Shown here: positions 9,434-17,515 of the stretch, piece by piece
Numbering within the stretch: position 1 is the first letter of the stretch
How the letters are laid out: each line of letters begins with the position of its first letter
NCBI RefSeq assembly: GCF_024704835.1
Contig: NZ_JAMXBE010000004.1
Location: 248,001-312,000, forward strand
Reading direction: 5' to 3'
DNA length: 64,000 bases
From: Parapedobacter tibetensis
GTDB taxonomy: Bacteria > Bacteroidota > Bacteroidia > Sphingobacteriales > Sphingobacteriaceae
Position numbers and translations under genes: made by a program
Notes under the pieces: model-generated
Seen by the model: the letters and a program-made list of their open reading frames with translations, nothing else
The model's database searches: none
Told to the model about the DNA's origin: nothing

Positions 9434-9802
9434 ATGGAGCAAAAGACAATTGCATTAATAGCTCACGATGGCAAAAAACCTGAAATGGTCGGATTTGTAA
9501 AAGACCACATTGAACTGCTGCGTGGCACGAAACTCGTTGCCACTGGCACCACTGGATCATACATCAAGCAAACGGGATTGGATGTCGAGTTGAAATTGAG
9601 CGGACCAAAAGGTGGTGATGCGCAAATTGCTGCGTTAGCGGCAGAGGGGAAAGTGGACGCCATTATCTTTTTCCGAGATCCCTTGGGAAAGCATGCCCAT
9701 GAGCCCGATATTCAGATGTTGATGCGGGTCTGCGATGTGTATAATGTGCCATTGGCTACTAATCCCGCAACCGGGAAACTCATTCTTGAGGGAATGTTTT
9801 GA
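9434..9802 (+). CDS. mgsA: Methylglyoxal synthase
   Basis: MgsA converts dihydroxyacetone phosphate to methylglyoxal and phosphate, a bypass of lower glycolysis used when phosphate is short or sugar phosphates accumulate. The 122-residue protein is a single MGS-like domain, shorter than the 152-residue E. coli enzyme but covering the full fold. The phosphate-binding GTTGS, the segment GPKGGDAQI with the catalytic Asp, and FFRDPLGKHAHEPD with the active-site His are all present. It starts 40 bp after the patatin gene. The glycerol genes at 48-52 kb feed the same substrate pool, but they are not adjacent. Confidence 0.94.
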   Translation: MEQKTIALIAHDGKKPEMVGFVKDHIELLRGTKLVATGTTGSYIKQTGLDVELKLSGPKGGDAQIAALAAEGKVDAIIFFRDPLGKHAHEPDIQMLMRVCDVYNVPLATNPATGKLILEGMF

Positions 9803-9848
9803 GTGATCGCGTGAATTATGGAAGCTTGAATGCCCAGAAAATAAATAG

Positions 9849-9879
9849 TTGTGAAAAAAAGCAAGTTTATCTAAGTTTG
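9849..9879 (+). promoter_or_regulatory. Promoter of coaA
   Basis: TTG at 9849-9851, a 20-bp spacer and TAAGTTTG at 9872-9879 form a near-ideal Bacteroidota promoter, ending 24 bp before the coaA start. The whole 31-bp segment closely resembles the promoter at 19058-19088. Confidence 0.75.
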
Positions 9880-9903
9880 CAGCTCCATTAAGCTGCTCTC
9901 GCC

Positions 9904-10860
9904 ATGGTTAACACAGAAAATAGCGTTACATATTCTCCATTTAGGCACATTTCGCGCGCAGAATGGAAAGAACTCAATGGCCATCTATCCTACCCCATTG
10001 CCGATACGGATATCCATAAGCTAAATGCTTTGAATGAGCCGTTGACCATGCAGGAAATCGAAGATGTGTATTTTCCGTTGAGCCATTTACTGCAAATACA
10101 TGTCGACTGCTATCGGCAGCTGCACCAAAATGCCAATTCATTTTTCAACAACAACACCAAACGACTTCCTTTTATCATCGGGATAGCAGGAAGCGTAGCA
10201 GCGGGAAAGAGCACTACGGCAAGGGTACTCCAAAAGGTGTTGTCGCTTTCACCCGGAAATCCCAAAGTAGACCTCGTCACAACCGATGGATTCTTGCATT
10301 CCAACCAATATTTAGAAGCGAAAGGCATACTCAATCGCAAGGGATTTCCAGAAAGCTACGATACCAAGCGGTTGCTCGGTTTCCTGTCAGATATCAAGTC
10401 GGGCAAGGAATTGGTCGGTGCACCTATATATTCCCACCTGGTGTATGACATCATACCTGATGAATTGCAGTGGGTAGCGCAACCTGACATATTGATTGTA
10501 GAAGGCATCAACGTACTTCAGGTCAATGTGAAGGGCAAGTACAATGGGCCACGGGTTTTCGTATCCGATTTTTTTGATTATTCCATATATGTTGATGCAG
10601 ACCCAGCAAACTTACTGGAGTGGTATATCCAACGGTTTGAATGGCTACGTAAAACGGCCTTCCAGAAACCCGAATCCTACTTTCATCGTTTTGCCGACTT
10701 CAATGAAGAACAAAGTATCGCCATGGCCACGAGCATTTGGGAAGAAATCAATAAACCTAACTTAATCAAGAACATCTTACCCACACGTTTCCGCGCAGAT
10801 CTCATCCTTGAAAAAGGCAGTCACCATTTTGTGAAAAGTGTAAAAATCAGGAAAGGCTAG
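9904..10860 (+). CDS. coaA: Type I pantothenate kinase
   Basis: CoaA phosphorylates pantothenate, the first and regulated step of coenzyme A synthesis. The 318-residue protein has the standard length. The Walker A motif GSVAAGKST is at 96-104, in the typical setting PFIIGIAGS. The later VEGINVLQ strand and the C-terminal IEKGSHH-like region (LEKGSHHF) are conserved. It has its own promoter at 9849-9879. Its stop at 10860 overlaps by 4 bp the stop region of the convergent mechanosensitive channel gene. The last CoA enzyme, coaE, is at 63.8 kb in this window. Confidence 0.96.
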   Translation: MVNTENSVTYSPFRHISRAEWKELNGHLSYPIADTDIHKLNALNEPLTMQEIEDVYFPLSHLLQIHVDCYRQLHQNANSFFNNNTKRLPFIIGIAGSVAAGKSTTARVLQKVLSLSPGNPKVDLVTTDGFLHSNQYLEAKGILNRKGFPESYDTKRLLGFLSDIKSGKELVGAPIYSHLVYDIIPDELQWVAQPDILIVEGINVLQVNVKGKYNGPRVFVSDFFDYSIYVDADPANLLEWYIQRFEWLRKTAFQKPESYFHRFADFNEEQSIAMATSIWEEINKPNLIKNILPTRFRADLILEKGSHHFVKSVKIRKG

Positions 10861-11768
10861 CGCTGCATATTGGCCTTCGCGGCTTGTCCAGCATCATATG
10901 AAATCACATCCTGGAACAAATCGTTACGGATGCGTTTCCTCCGAGTATTGTCTTTGGTGGTAGTTACAAATTGTAATTTATAATGCACAGATTGCCGATC
11001 CACACCCACTACTTTCAATTGGAACGTGCCTTCAACGATATTGCCTTTGTGTTTTTGTAAGACACTCACAAGTCTACGCTCCAGCTCCGGCTGATCATAG
11101 GCATGCACCAATGGCAATTCGAAATCCATGGAAAGTTTCTTCGAATTCTGCAACGATTGGTTAATGATGTTGGTCGTGAAGGCAGTATTGTTGGGAATCA
11201 ACACCACGTCGTCATCCTCATTTTTAACCATGATGTTGGCGAGGGTGATGTCAGTGATTTTTCCTTGATGCTCCCCAATCTTGATATGATCACCAATGGT
11301 AAGCTGGTCTGAAAACATCAGCAGCAGGCCGCTGATCATATTGGTGATATAATCTTTAAACAGCAAAGCAATGGCCATCGCCACAATGGTGATGCTCGTC
11401 AAGAATTCTTTGGGGTTGATACCAAAGCTCAACATAAGCCCCAATACAATAAACACCACGTTTAGTATGGTGGCAAACCGATTGATGCCCACCACATAAT
11501 TGCCGCGTACACGGTCGTTCCTCTTGTTTCGCCGCCTATACAGCGCAATGAACGTAAAACGCGCGATGGAAATCAAGATACTGCCTGTAAGGAATATGTT
11601 CAGCCCATATGCAAATTGGCTCAACCAAAGATTGCCCTGATAAAAATCCTTAGCGAATGAATATCCAATAACCAGCCAAAGCAGCACCTTCAGCGCAAAG
11701 ACCAGCCTATCCCTGATAGCCATCCGTTTAGTGGTGTGAGATTCCTGCGCCATGACTGTAAATATCAC
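10857..11768 (-). CDS. MscS-family mechanosensitive ion channel
   Basis: This is a predicted small-conductance mechanosensitive channel of about 300 residues, with three or four N-terminal membrane helices (roughly 20-130) and a soluble C-terminal beta and alpha/beta domain. The pore-helix to beta-domain transition (AIALLFKDYITNMISGLLLMFSDQLTIGD) is typical. The furthest start is a GTG at 11768 that overlaps the folA stop as GTGA, giving translational coupling. An ATG at 11753 is the alternative. It is the last gene of a thyA-folA-mscS run on the minus strand. It probably protects against osmotic downshock. Confidence 0.9.
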   Translation of the reverse strand: MIFTVMAQESHTTKRMAIRDRLVFALKVLLWLVIGYSFAKDFYQGNLWLSQFAYGLNIFLTGSILISIARFTFIALYRRRNKRNDRVRGNYVVGINRFATILNVVFIVLGLMLSFGINPKEFLTSITIVAMAIALLFKDYITNMISGLLLMFSDQLTIGDHIKIGEHQGKITDITLANIMVKNEDDDVVLIPNNTAFTTNIINQSLQNSKKLSMDFELPLVHAYDQPELERRLVSVLQKHKGNIVEGTFQLKVVGVDRQSVHYKLQFVTTTKDNTRRKRIRNDLFQDVISYDAGQAAKANMQR

Positions 11769-12259
11769 ATCCTTTCATATACCATGAACGTATATCCATG
11801 GGCATGTCGCTCATCCGGGAGGTGGCTTTCCGAAGACACGAGTACCCACTCATTTTCGTCCAATTCGGGAAAATAACGATCGCCTTCCATACTTGCGTGA
11901 ACACGTGTAAGGTAAACCCTTGAAACCAACGGCAATGCTTGCCTATAAATTTCGGCGCCCCCTACGATAAAAACCTCCGTTCTACCTTTACAGCATGCCA
12001 CAGCCTCTTCAAGGGATTGAACGACCTCGGCACCTTCGATCACATAATCGGGCTGGCGAGTGATGATAATATTGCGGCGGTGTGGCAAGGGCTTCCCTAC
12101 TGAATCAAACGTTTTACGCCCCATGATGATGGGATGGCCAGTGGTGGTCTGCTTGAAAAACTTGAGATCATTGGGCAGATGCCAAAGCAATTCATTGTCT
12201 TTGCCGATGGCATTATTTTCGGCGGCAGCCACGATAATGGATAAAAATGGTTTGTCCAT
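11765..12259 (-). CDS. folA: Dihydrofolate reductase
   Basis: FolA reduces dihydrofolate to tetrahydrofolate with NADPH. The 164-residue protein has the normal length. It shows the N-terminal SIIVAAAENNAIGKDNELLWHLPNDLKFFK block with the catalytic acidic residue in PNDLK, the NADPH-binding GRKTFDS and the later FIVGGAEIY. It lies 17 bp downstream of thyA, so thymidylate synthase and the enzyme that regenerates its folate cofactor form one operon. Confidence 0.97.
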   Translation of the reverse strand: MDKPFLSIIVAAAENNAIGKDNELLWHLPNDLKFFKQTTTGHPIIMGRKTFDSVGKPLPHRRNIIITRQPDYVIEGAEVVQSLEEAVACCKGRTEVFIVGGAEIYRQALPLVSRVYLTRVHASMEGDRYFPELDENEWVLVSSESHLPDERHAHGYTFMVYERM

Positions 12260-12276
12260 AGGTAAGGATTAAGGTA

Positions 12277-13098
12277 TTATACGGCCACAGGTGCTTTGAT
12301 GTGCGGATGTGGTTCGTAATTCGTTAATTGGAAATCTTCATATTTAAACGCAAAAATATCAGTTACCATCGGATTAATGGTCATAATGGGCAAGGGTTTT
12401 AAATCCCTGCTCAACTGCAACTCCACCTGTTCAAAATGATTGCTATAAAGATGGGCATCGCCAAGGGTATGCACAAAATCCGCGGCCTCCATATCACATA
12501 CTTGAGCCACCATCATCGTAAGCAGGGCATAGGAAGCGATATTGAATGGCACCCCCAGGAAAATATCCGCGCTCCGCTGGTATAGTTGGCAAGAAAGCTG
12601 GGGTCTGTCCAGTCCCCTCTCAGGATCTGCCGGTGCCACATAGAATTGGAAGAACGCATGGCATGGAGGAAGCGCCATATGTTCGATTTCGGCCACATTC
12701 CATGCGGATACGATGATGCGACGCGAATCCGGGTTGGTCTTCAACTGCTGTATCACCTTCACAATTTGATCAATATACCCACCATCTGGAGTAGGCCAAG
12801 AACGCCATTGCGAACCGTAAACAGGCCCCAAATTACCATGCTCATCCGCCCATTCATCCCAAATGCTCACCCCATTTTCCTTGAGGTACCGGATGTTGGT
12901 TTCACCCTTGAGAAACCAAATCAATTCATGGATGATGGACCGCAGGTGTAGCTTCTTCGTAGTCACCAAAGGAAAACCCGCCTGGAGGTCGAAACGCATT
13001 TGGTAACCGAAAACACTACGTGTTCCCGTACCTGTACGGTCATGTTTTTCCACTCCGTTTTCATATACATAGCGCATCAAATCGAGGTATTGCTTCAT
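12277..13098 (-). CDS. thyA: Thymidylate synthase
   Basis: ThyA methylates dUMP to dTMP using methylenetetrahydrofolate, which becomes dihydrofolate and is recycled by the adjacent folA product. The 273-residue protein carries the nucleophile Cys146 in [12 protein letters not shown], the arginine-containing [12 protein letters not shown] at the N-terminus and the folate-binding [16 protein letters not shown] box TATCTTTA (13129-13122 on the minus strand), one base off TAnnTTTG, lies 23 bp upstream and may be the -7 element. The gene heads the thyA-folA-mscS operon. Confidence 0.97.
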   Translation of the reverse strand: MKQYLDLMRYVYENGVEKHDRTGTGTRSVFGYQMRFDLQAGFPLVTTKKLHLRSIIHELIWFLKGETNIRYLKENGVSIWDEWADEHGNLGPVYGSQWRSWPTPDGGYIDQIVKVIQQLKTNPDSRRIIVSAWNVAEIEHMALPPCHAFFQFYVAPADPERGLDRPQLSCQLYQRSADIFLGVPFNIASYALLTMMVAQVCDMEAADFVHTLGDAHLYSNHFEQVELQLSRDLKPLPIMTINPMVTDIFAFKYEDFQLTNYEPHPHIKAPVAV

Positions 13099-13246
13099 GG
13101 TGATCTTTCCCTTTATGGGGGTAAAGATAAGGAGATTTCAGGTCGTTGAAGGATAAAAAATATCCACAGCAGTTATCAATGTTAATAACTGGGGTTTTGT
13201 TATTAATCCGTGCACATACTCGTACACGCATCGAGATTGTTCTCCC

Positions 13247-13284
13247 AAAGCCGCGAAGTGGCTTTCTTAGCGTCTTAGCGTGAG
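13247..13284. repeat. Intergenic repeat with CTTAGCGTCTTAGCGTG words
   Basis: Tandem TTAGCGTC words preceded by a GCCGCGAAGTGGC hairpin lie just upstream of the mtaB promoter. From memory, similar CGAAG/CTTAGCGTC words recur between genes in many Bacteroidota. No function is known. Confidence 0.45.
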
Positions 13285-13300
13285 CTGAATATATTTTTTG

Positions 13301-13308
13301 TACTTTTG
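13301..13308 (+). promoter_or_regulatory. Promoter -7 box of mtaB
   Basis: TACTTTTG matches TAnnTTTG exactly and ends only 10 bp before the ATG at 13319. The transcript would have a very short leader of about 2-6 nt. Confidence 0.6.
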
Positions 13309-13318
13309 CCGTTTCAAT

Positions 13319-14638
13319 ATGAATAAAAAAGTCGCTTTCTATACCTTGGGGTGTAAGCTGAATTTTTCAGAGACATCCTCCATTGGCCGCATCTTCCAAC
13401 AGGCCGGGTACGAAACCACGCCTTTCAACAGCAAGGCCGATGTTTTTGTGATTAACACCTGTTCTGTAACGGAGAATGCCAATAGGAAGTGCCGAAAGGT
13501 GGTGAAAGAAGCCCTCAACCATTCACCCAATGCATACATTGTCGTTGTAGGCTGCTATGCGCAATTGAAGCCCCGTGAAATCACCGAGATACCGGGAGTA
13601 GATATGGTACTGGGTGCCGCAGAAAAGTTCAACATTATTGAACATATTGCCGACTTGACCAAACAGCCCAAAGCAATCATCCATAACGCGCCGATCGCGG
13701 AAACCAATCAATTTGTTCCTGCATTCTCAATTGGCGACCGTACCCGAACATTCCTCAAGGTTCAGGATGGGTGCGATTATTCCTGTACATTTTGCACCAT
13801 TCCTTTAGCAAGGGGCGCAAGCCGTAGCGGAACCATCGACGATTTCGTGAGGCAAGCGGAGGAAATAGCAGCCATGGATGTGAAGGAAATCGTACTTACA
13901 GGTGTAAATATCGGCGATTTCGGCATACGCAACGGCACACGTGAAGAATGTTTCCTTGATTTGGTCAAGGCTTTGGATACGATCGATGGCATAGACCGTT
14001 TCCGCATATCATCTATCGAACCCAACCTGTTGAGTAATGAAGTTATCGAATTCGTGGCACAATCTGCCCGTTTTGTCCCCCATTTCCACATCCCGTTGCA
14101 ATCAGGATCCAACAAGGTGCTGGGATTGATGCGCAGGCGGTATCGTAGGGAACTGTATGCCGAGCGGGTAGCGAAAATCAAAGAGTTAATGCCCGACTGT
14201 TGTATTGGCGTAGATGCCATCGTTGGGTTTCCGGGCGAAACCCGTGAAGATTTCTTGGAAACCTATCAATTCCTCAACGATTTGGACATTTCCTATTTGC
14301 ATGTTTTCACCTATTCTGAACGGGAAAACACCATTGCCGCACAAATGGAAGGTGCCGTTCCGGGGGCACAACGTAACGAGCGAAGTAAAATGCTGCATAT
14401 CCTTTCGGAAAAAAAACGGAGGGCATTTTACCAAACCCAATTAGGCAAGGAAGGTAACGTGTTGTTCGAAGGAGATGTGAAAGATGGTTATATGCACGGT
14501 TTCAGCCGCAATTATGTAAAGGTACGTACCCCCTACGATCCTTTACTGGTCAATGAGGTCACTCCCGTTAAGTTTTTGGAAATCACCGATCATGGTGAAG
14601 TAGAGGTAGCCGAAGTACCGGAAATGCTAGCCCATTAA
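13319..14638 (+). CDS. mtaB: tRNA t6A37 methylthiotransferase MtaB
   Basis: MtaB is a radical-SAM enzyme that adds a methylthio group to N6-threonylcarbamoyladenosine at position 37 of tRNAs. The 439-residue protein has the N-terminal UPF0004 domain with three cluster cysteines (Cys12, Cys48, Cys79). It also has the radical-SAM CxxxCxxC at Cys152, Cys156 and Cys159, and a C-terminal TRAM-like region. The opening KKVAFYTLGCKLNFSET is the MtaB subgroup signature, distinct from MiaB and RimO. The frame is open from 13298, but the promoter box at 13301-13308 lies inside that extension, so the ATG at 13319 is the true start. The gene converges on the mla operon. Confidence 0.94.
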   Translation: MNKKVAFYTLGCKLNFSETSSIGRIFQQAGYETTPFNSKADVFVINTCSVTENANRKCRKVVKEALNHSPNAYIVVVGCYAQLKPREITEIPGVDMVLGAAEKFNIIEHIADLTKQPKAIIHNAPIAETNQFVPAFSIGDRTRTFLKVQDGCDYSCTFCTIPLARGASRSGTIDDFVRQAEEIAAMDVKEIVLTGVNIGDFGIRNGTREECFLDLVKALDTIDGIDRFRISSIEPNLLSNEVIEFVAQSARFVPHFHIPLQSGSNKVLGLMRRRYRRELYAERVAKIKELMPDCCIGVDAIVGFPGETREDFLETYQFLNDLDISYLHVFTYSERENTIAAQMEGAVPGAQRNERSKMLHILSEKKRRAFYQTQLGKEGNVLFEGDVKDGYMHGFSRNYVKVRTPYDPLLVNEVTPVKFLEITDHGEVEVAEVPEMLAH

Positions 14639-14652
14639 GGAATTTCCCTTTA

Positions 14653-15648
14653 TTATTGATTCTCGGCGGCCTTAGCTTCTTTCTCAGCTTGTCGCTGTTG
14701 TTTTCGGAAAAAACCCCTGAACAAAAAATTGTGCTGTAAGGCTTCCATGTTTTGATCCAACTTCTCCGTGCTTTGCTCCAAGTTTTCCATGGTTTGCCGC
14801 ATGTTTTCAGCCACCTCCGGGTCATTTAAAAGCACACCAATGGCATTATCCTTTGCGTTGAACTTATTTGTTGTCTCGTTAAGGTTAGCCACCAAAGCGG
14901 AAGCGGTTTGCGTAATACCCTGCAATTGCGCCACAGCGCCCCGTAAATTGGCATAAACAACCGTATCGGTAAGCAAATCATTGATTAACGTGCCTTCGGC
15001 ATTCATCTTGTCTGTCAACTGGGTAAGCGCTTGGGAAGCCTTGGCCGTATTGGCAGCTGTTAGGTTGAGGTTGGCTATCATCTGCTTGGTATGCACGGCC
15101 ATCATGGAATCCGTCAATACCGCTCCTATTGTTCCTTCTCCCCGTGCCACCTGCTCACTCAACAACTTGATGTTCTCGGTGATATCCACCAGGTTTTCAT
15201 TGTTGATTTGCAAGGTGGCAAGCATGGCATCCGTGTCGGTTCCTTTGGAAGACACCAAGATATCCCCACTCTCCACCGCAGGCACATCGCTACTTCCTCC
15301 TTCAATGACGATCAATTTATTGCCAATGAAACCTTCGGATCCTATTTTGGCGATGGCGTTCTTACGGATGTATTCACGTGATTTTTCCTCAATGGCCATC
15401 ACGATTTCCACTTGTTTGAGATTCTTGAAATTTATTGCTTTTATCGTTCCTATCTTCACCCCTGAAAACCAAACATTATTCCCAGATTTCAACCCACTCA
15501 CGTCATCAAATACCGTCGAAACCTTCACGGTCCTCGAAAAACGATTTTGCTGTCCACCCAGGACGAGTATCCCAGCCACCAATATGATAATCCCAACCAA
15601 CACAAAAAGCCCTACGATCATTGCACGTTTATTCTCTGTGGCACTCAT
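14653..15648 (-). CDS. mlaD: MlaD-family (MCE) lipid-transport protein
   Basis: This is the periplasmic substrate-binding component of an Mla-type phospholipid transporter. The 331-residue protein has one N-terminal membrane helix (about 10-30) and then one MCE domain with the typical VSGLKSGNNVWFSGVKIGTI segment. A long helical, coiled-coil-prone C-terminal half follows, ending in an Arg/Lys/Gln-rich tail. It begins 2 bp after the ATPase gene stop and is the last gene of the mlaE-mlaF-mlaD operon. No mlaB or mlaC is adjacent, which is common in Bacteroidota. It is therefore expected to move lipids between inner and outer membranes. Confidence 0.9.
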   Translation of the reverse strand: MSATENKRAMIVGLFVLVGIIILVAGILVLGGQQNRFSRTVKVSTVFDDVSGLKSGNNVWFSGVKIGTIKAINFKNLKQVEIVMAIEEKSREYIRKNAIAKIGSEGFIGNKLIVIEGGSSDVPAVESGDILVSSKGTDTDAMLATLQINNENLVDITENIKLLSEQVARGEGTIGAVLTDSMMAVHTKQMIANLNLTAANTAKASQALTQLTDKMNAEGTLINDLLTDTVVYANLRGAVAQLQGITQTASALVANLNETTNKFNAKDNAIGVLLNDPEVAENMRQTMENLEQSTEKLDQNMEALQHNFLFRGFFRKQQRQAEKEAKAAENQ

Positions 15649-15650
15649 AG

Positions 15651-16424
15651 TTATATGATAAAATTGTAATCGTAAAATGGTTTGACCCGTTCGTCATTCG
15701 TGTCAAAAATCTCGTCAAAACTTCCCCCCCGTTCAAAACTGCCATCCAGCAACATGACTATCCGGTCGCCAACCGACTTGGCACAAGCCAAATCATGGGT
15801 GATGATGATAGAAGAAGTCTTGTATTTCTCTTGCACTTCATTAATGAGCCCATTGATTTCGATACAGGTAATCGGATCCAATCCAGCTGTAGGCTCATCA
15901 TAAAGCATGATTTCGGGCCTAAGGATTAATGTACGTGCTATGCCGATGCGTTTCCGTTGCCCACCAGACAATTCCGAAGGCATTTGACCGATGGTATGCA
16001 AGAGGCCAACAGCATCCAGCACATCTTCCACTTCACTGTTGATTTCATTGCGGGAAAGATGGCGTTTGTTCCTAACAAGTGGAAACTCCAAGTTTTCCCT
16101 TACCGTCATGCTATCGTATAATGCACTGCTCTGAAAAGAAAAGCCGATTTTTAATCGAAGTAATTGTAAGGCCTTTTCATCCAGTTCATCCACAGGCTCG
16201 CCTAGCACTTCAATGGTACCTGTGTCGGGTTTAAGTAATCCGGATATAAGCTTGATCAACACGGATTTACCTGTTCCTGAGCGACCCAATACCACGAGGT
16301 TTTCACCCTTGAACAAATGCAGGTCTACCCCGCGGAGCACATCCAAGTCGCCAAAAGACTTGCTCACTCCCTTCACGGTGATTACCTTGGTGTGCTGGTC
16401 GATATGTTCACGTTCATTCACCAT
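15651..16424 (-). CDS. mlaF: Mla-type ABC transporter ATPase
   Basis: This is the ATP-binding subunit of the Mla/MCE lipid transporter, 257 residues. Walker A GRSGTGKSVL lies near residue 52, the ABC signature LSGGQRKR near 150, Walker B ILRPEIMLYDEPTAGLDP follows, and the H-loop is in IIITHDL. The sequence is close to the Ttg2A/MkL subfamily. It starts 2 bp after mlaE stops and ends 2 bp before mlaD starts, so the three genes are translationally packed. Confidence 0.94.
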   Translation of the reverse strand: MVNEREHIDQHTKVITVKGVSKSFGDLDVLRGVDLHLFKGENLVVLGRSGTGKSVLIKLISGLLKPDTGTIEVLGEPVDELDEKALQLLRLKIGFSFQSSALYDSMTVRENLEFPLVRNKRHLSRNEINSEVEDVLDAVGLLHTIGQMPSELSGGQRKRIGIARTLILRPEIMLYDEPTAGLDPITCIEINGLINEVQEKYKTSSIIITHDLACAKSVGDRIVMLLDGSFERGGSFDEIFDTNDERVKPFYDYNFII

Positions 16425-16426
16425 CG

Positions 16427-17188
16427 TTATGTACGCATTCCTTGAATAATTTGTACAATTAATATTTCCTCAACAAAGATAAGAAACATAGACATCACCA
16501 CTGCCCAGTTGGCAGCCTTTCCCACACCCTCTGTTCCCTTGGAGGAATTATATCCTTGATAGCACCCTACAATGCCAATCGTGTACCCAAAGACCACGGC
16601 TTTGAGCACCAGGGAAAAAATATCCAAGTAACTCACCGCCTCAAACACCTGCGAAAAATAAACCACAAAACTGGTACTTTCATGCTGGTTTACACTCAAA
16701 TAAGCACCTAACAATCCAACACATGCGGTATATAGCGAGAGAATTGGAATGGTGATGGTGGTGGCTAATACCCGACTTACCACTAAAAATTTGAATGGGT
16801 TGGTACCCGACACTTCCATGGCATCAATCTGTTCGGTCACTTTCATGGAGCCCAATTCGGCCCCAATCTGTGAACCCACCTTACCTGATGCGATAAGAGC
16901 GGTGACCAACGGGGCCAACGCCCTGATGATGGCAATGGATATCAATGCCGGCAACCAAGAAGTAGCCCCAAACTCAGCCAGCGATGGCCGGGATTGGTTG
17001 GTAAACACAATGCCCGTGATGAAGCCGGTTAGCGAAATCAACGGCAAGGATTTCCATCCTACCTCGTAACACTGCTTTATAATCTCCTTGAACTCATACG
17101 GTGGCCGCACCAATTCCCTAAAAAAGCGCATAACAAATCGATGGATGCCACCCAATTCGATCAGTATACGTTTAATCTTATTTAGCAT
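16427..17188 (-). CDS. mlaE: Mla-type ABC transporter permease
   Basis: This is the membrane subunit of the Mla/MCE transporter, 253 residues with five to six hydrophobic helices. The MlaE family hallmarks are visible: the N-terminal amphipathic region, then SLPLISLTGFITGIV, then the GAELGSMKVTEQIDAMEV segment that contacts the ATPase. As the first gene it sets operon expression. A promoter box lies at 17260-17267, giving a leader of roughly 65 nt. Confidence 0.94.
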   Translation of the reverse strand: MLNKIKRILIELGGIHRFVMRFFRELVRPPYEFKEIIKQCYEVGWKSLPLISLTGFITGIVFTNQSRPSLAEFGATSWLPALISIAIIRALAPLVTALIASGKVGSQIGAELGSMKVTEQIDAMEVSGTNPFKFLVVSRVLATTITIPILSLYTACVGLLGAYLSVNQHESTSFVVYFSQVFEAVSYLDIFSLVLKAVVFGYTIGIVGCYQGYNSSKGTEGVGKAANWAVVMSMFLIFVEEILIVQIIQGMRT

Positions 17189-17259
17189 GAGATGTATTTA
17201 AGCGATACAAACATTGGCGATATACCAAGTTCCATTCAGTATTTTTCAATTTGAAGCCA

Positions 17260-17267
17260 CAAACTTA
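17260..17267 (-). promoter_or_regulatory. Promoter -7 box of the mla operon
   Basis: On the minus strand TAAGTTTG matches TAnnTTTG, about 70 bp upstream of mlaE. No clear -33 partner was seen. Confidence 0.5.
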
Positions 17268-17302
17268 GACAAAAGATTTCAGATTTCACAGCTGTATACC
17301 TT

Positions 17303-17345
17303 AGGCTGATTGCTGACAGCTAATAACTGATCGCCAACAGCTAAA
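17303..17345. repeat. CTGAT/GCTGACAGC short-word array
   Basis: Several degenerate copies of GCTGAT(N)GCTGA words lie in the 327-bp divergent gap between mlaE and the DUF6600 gene. Related words occur before pncB (19898-19925) and before the PH-domain gene (38095-38112). The rest of this gap shows nothing beyond the mla promoter. Confidence 0.45.
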
Positions 17346-17515
17346 TAAACAACTGGCACGGTTTTTTAAGCGATATAAAAGTATATTGGAAAAGAGGCTA
17401 TTAAGTAACATTCCAGTTTTATATCGTTGCCGTGATTAAACCATTGGTTTGGTATAGCGGTCTTACCAATAGAAGAAAATTAACAGGAGTGTTGCACATT
17501 TTAAATCAACATGTC

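Noticed and set aside
13298-13318. Upstream start for mtaB
   Set aside because: The added codons overlap the -7 promoter box and the conserved protein begins at 13319.
14981-15658. 225-codon open frame antisense to mlaD
   Set aside because: It lies entirely within the conserved mlaD gene, has a composition biased by it, and shows no start signals.
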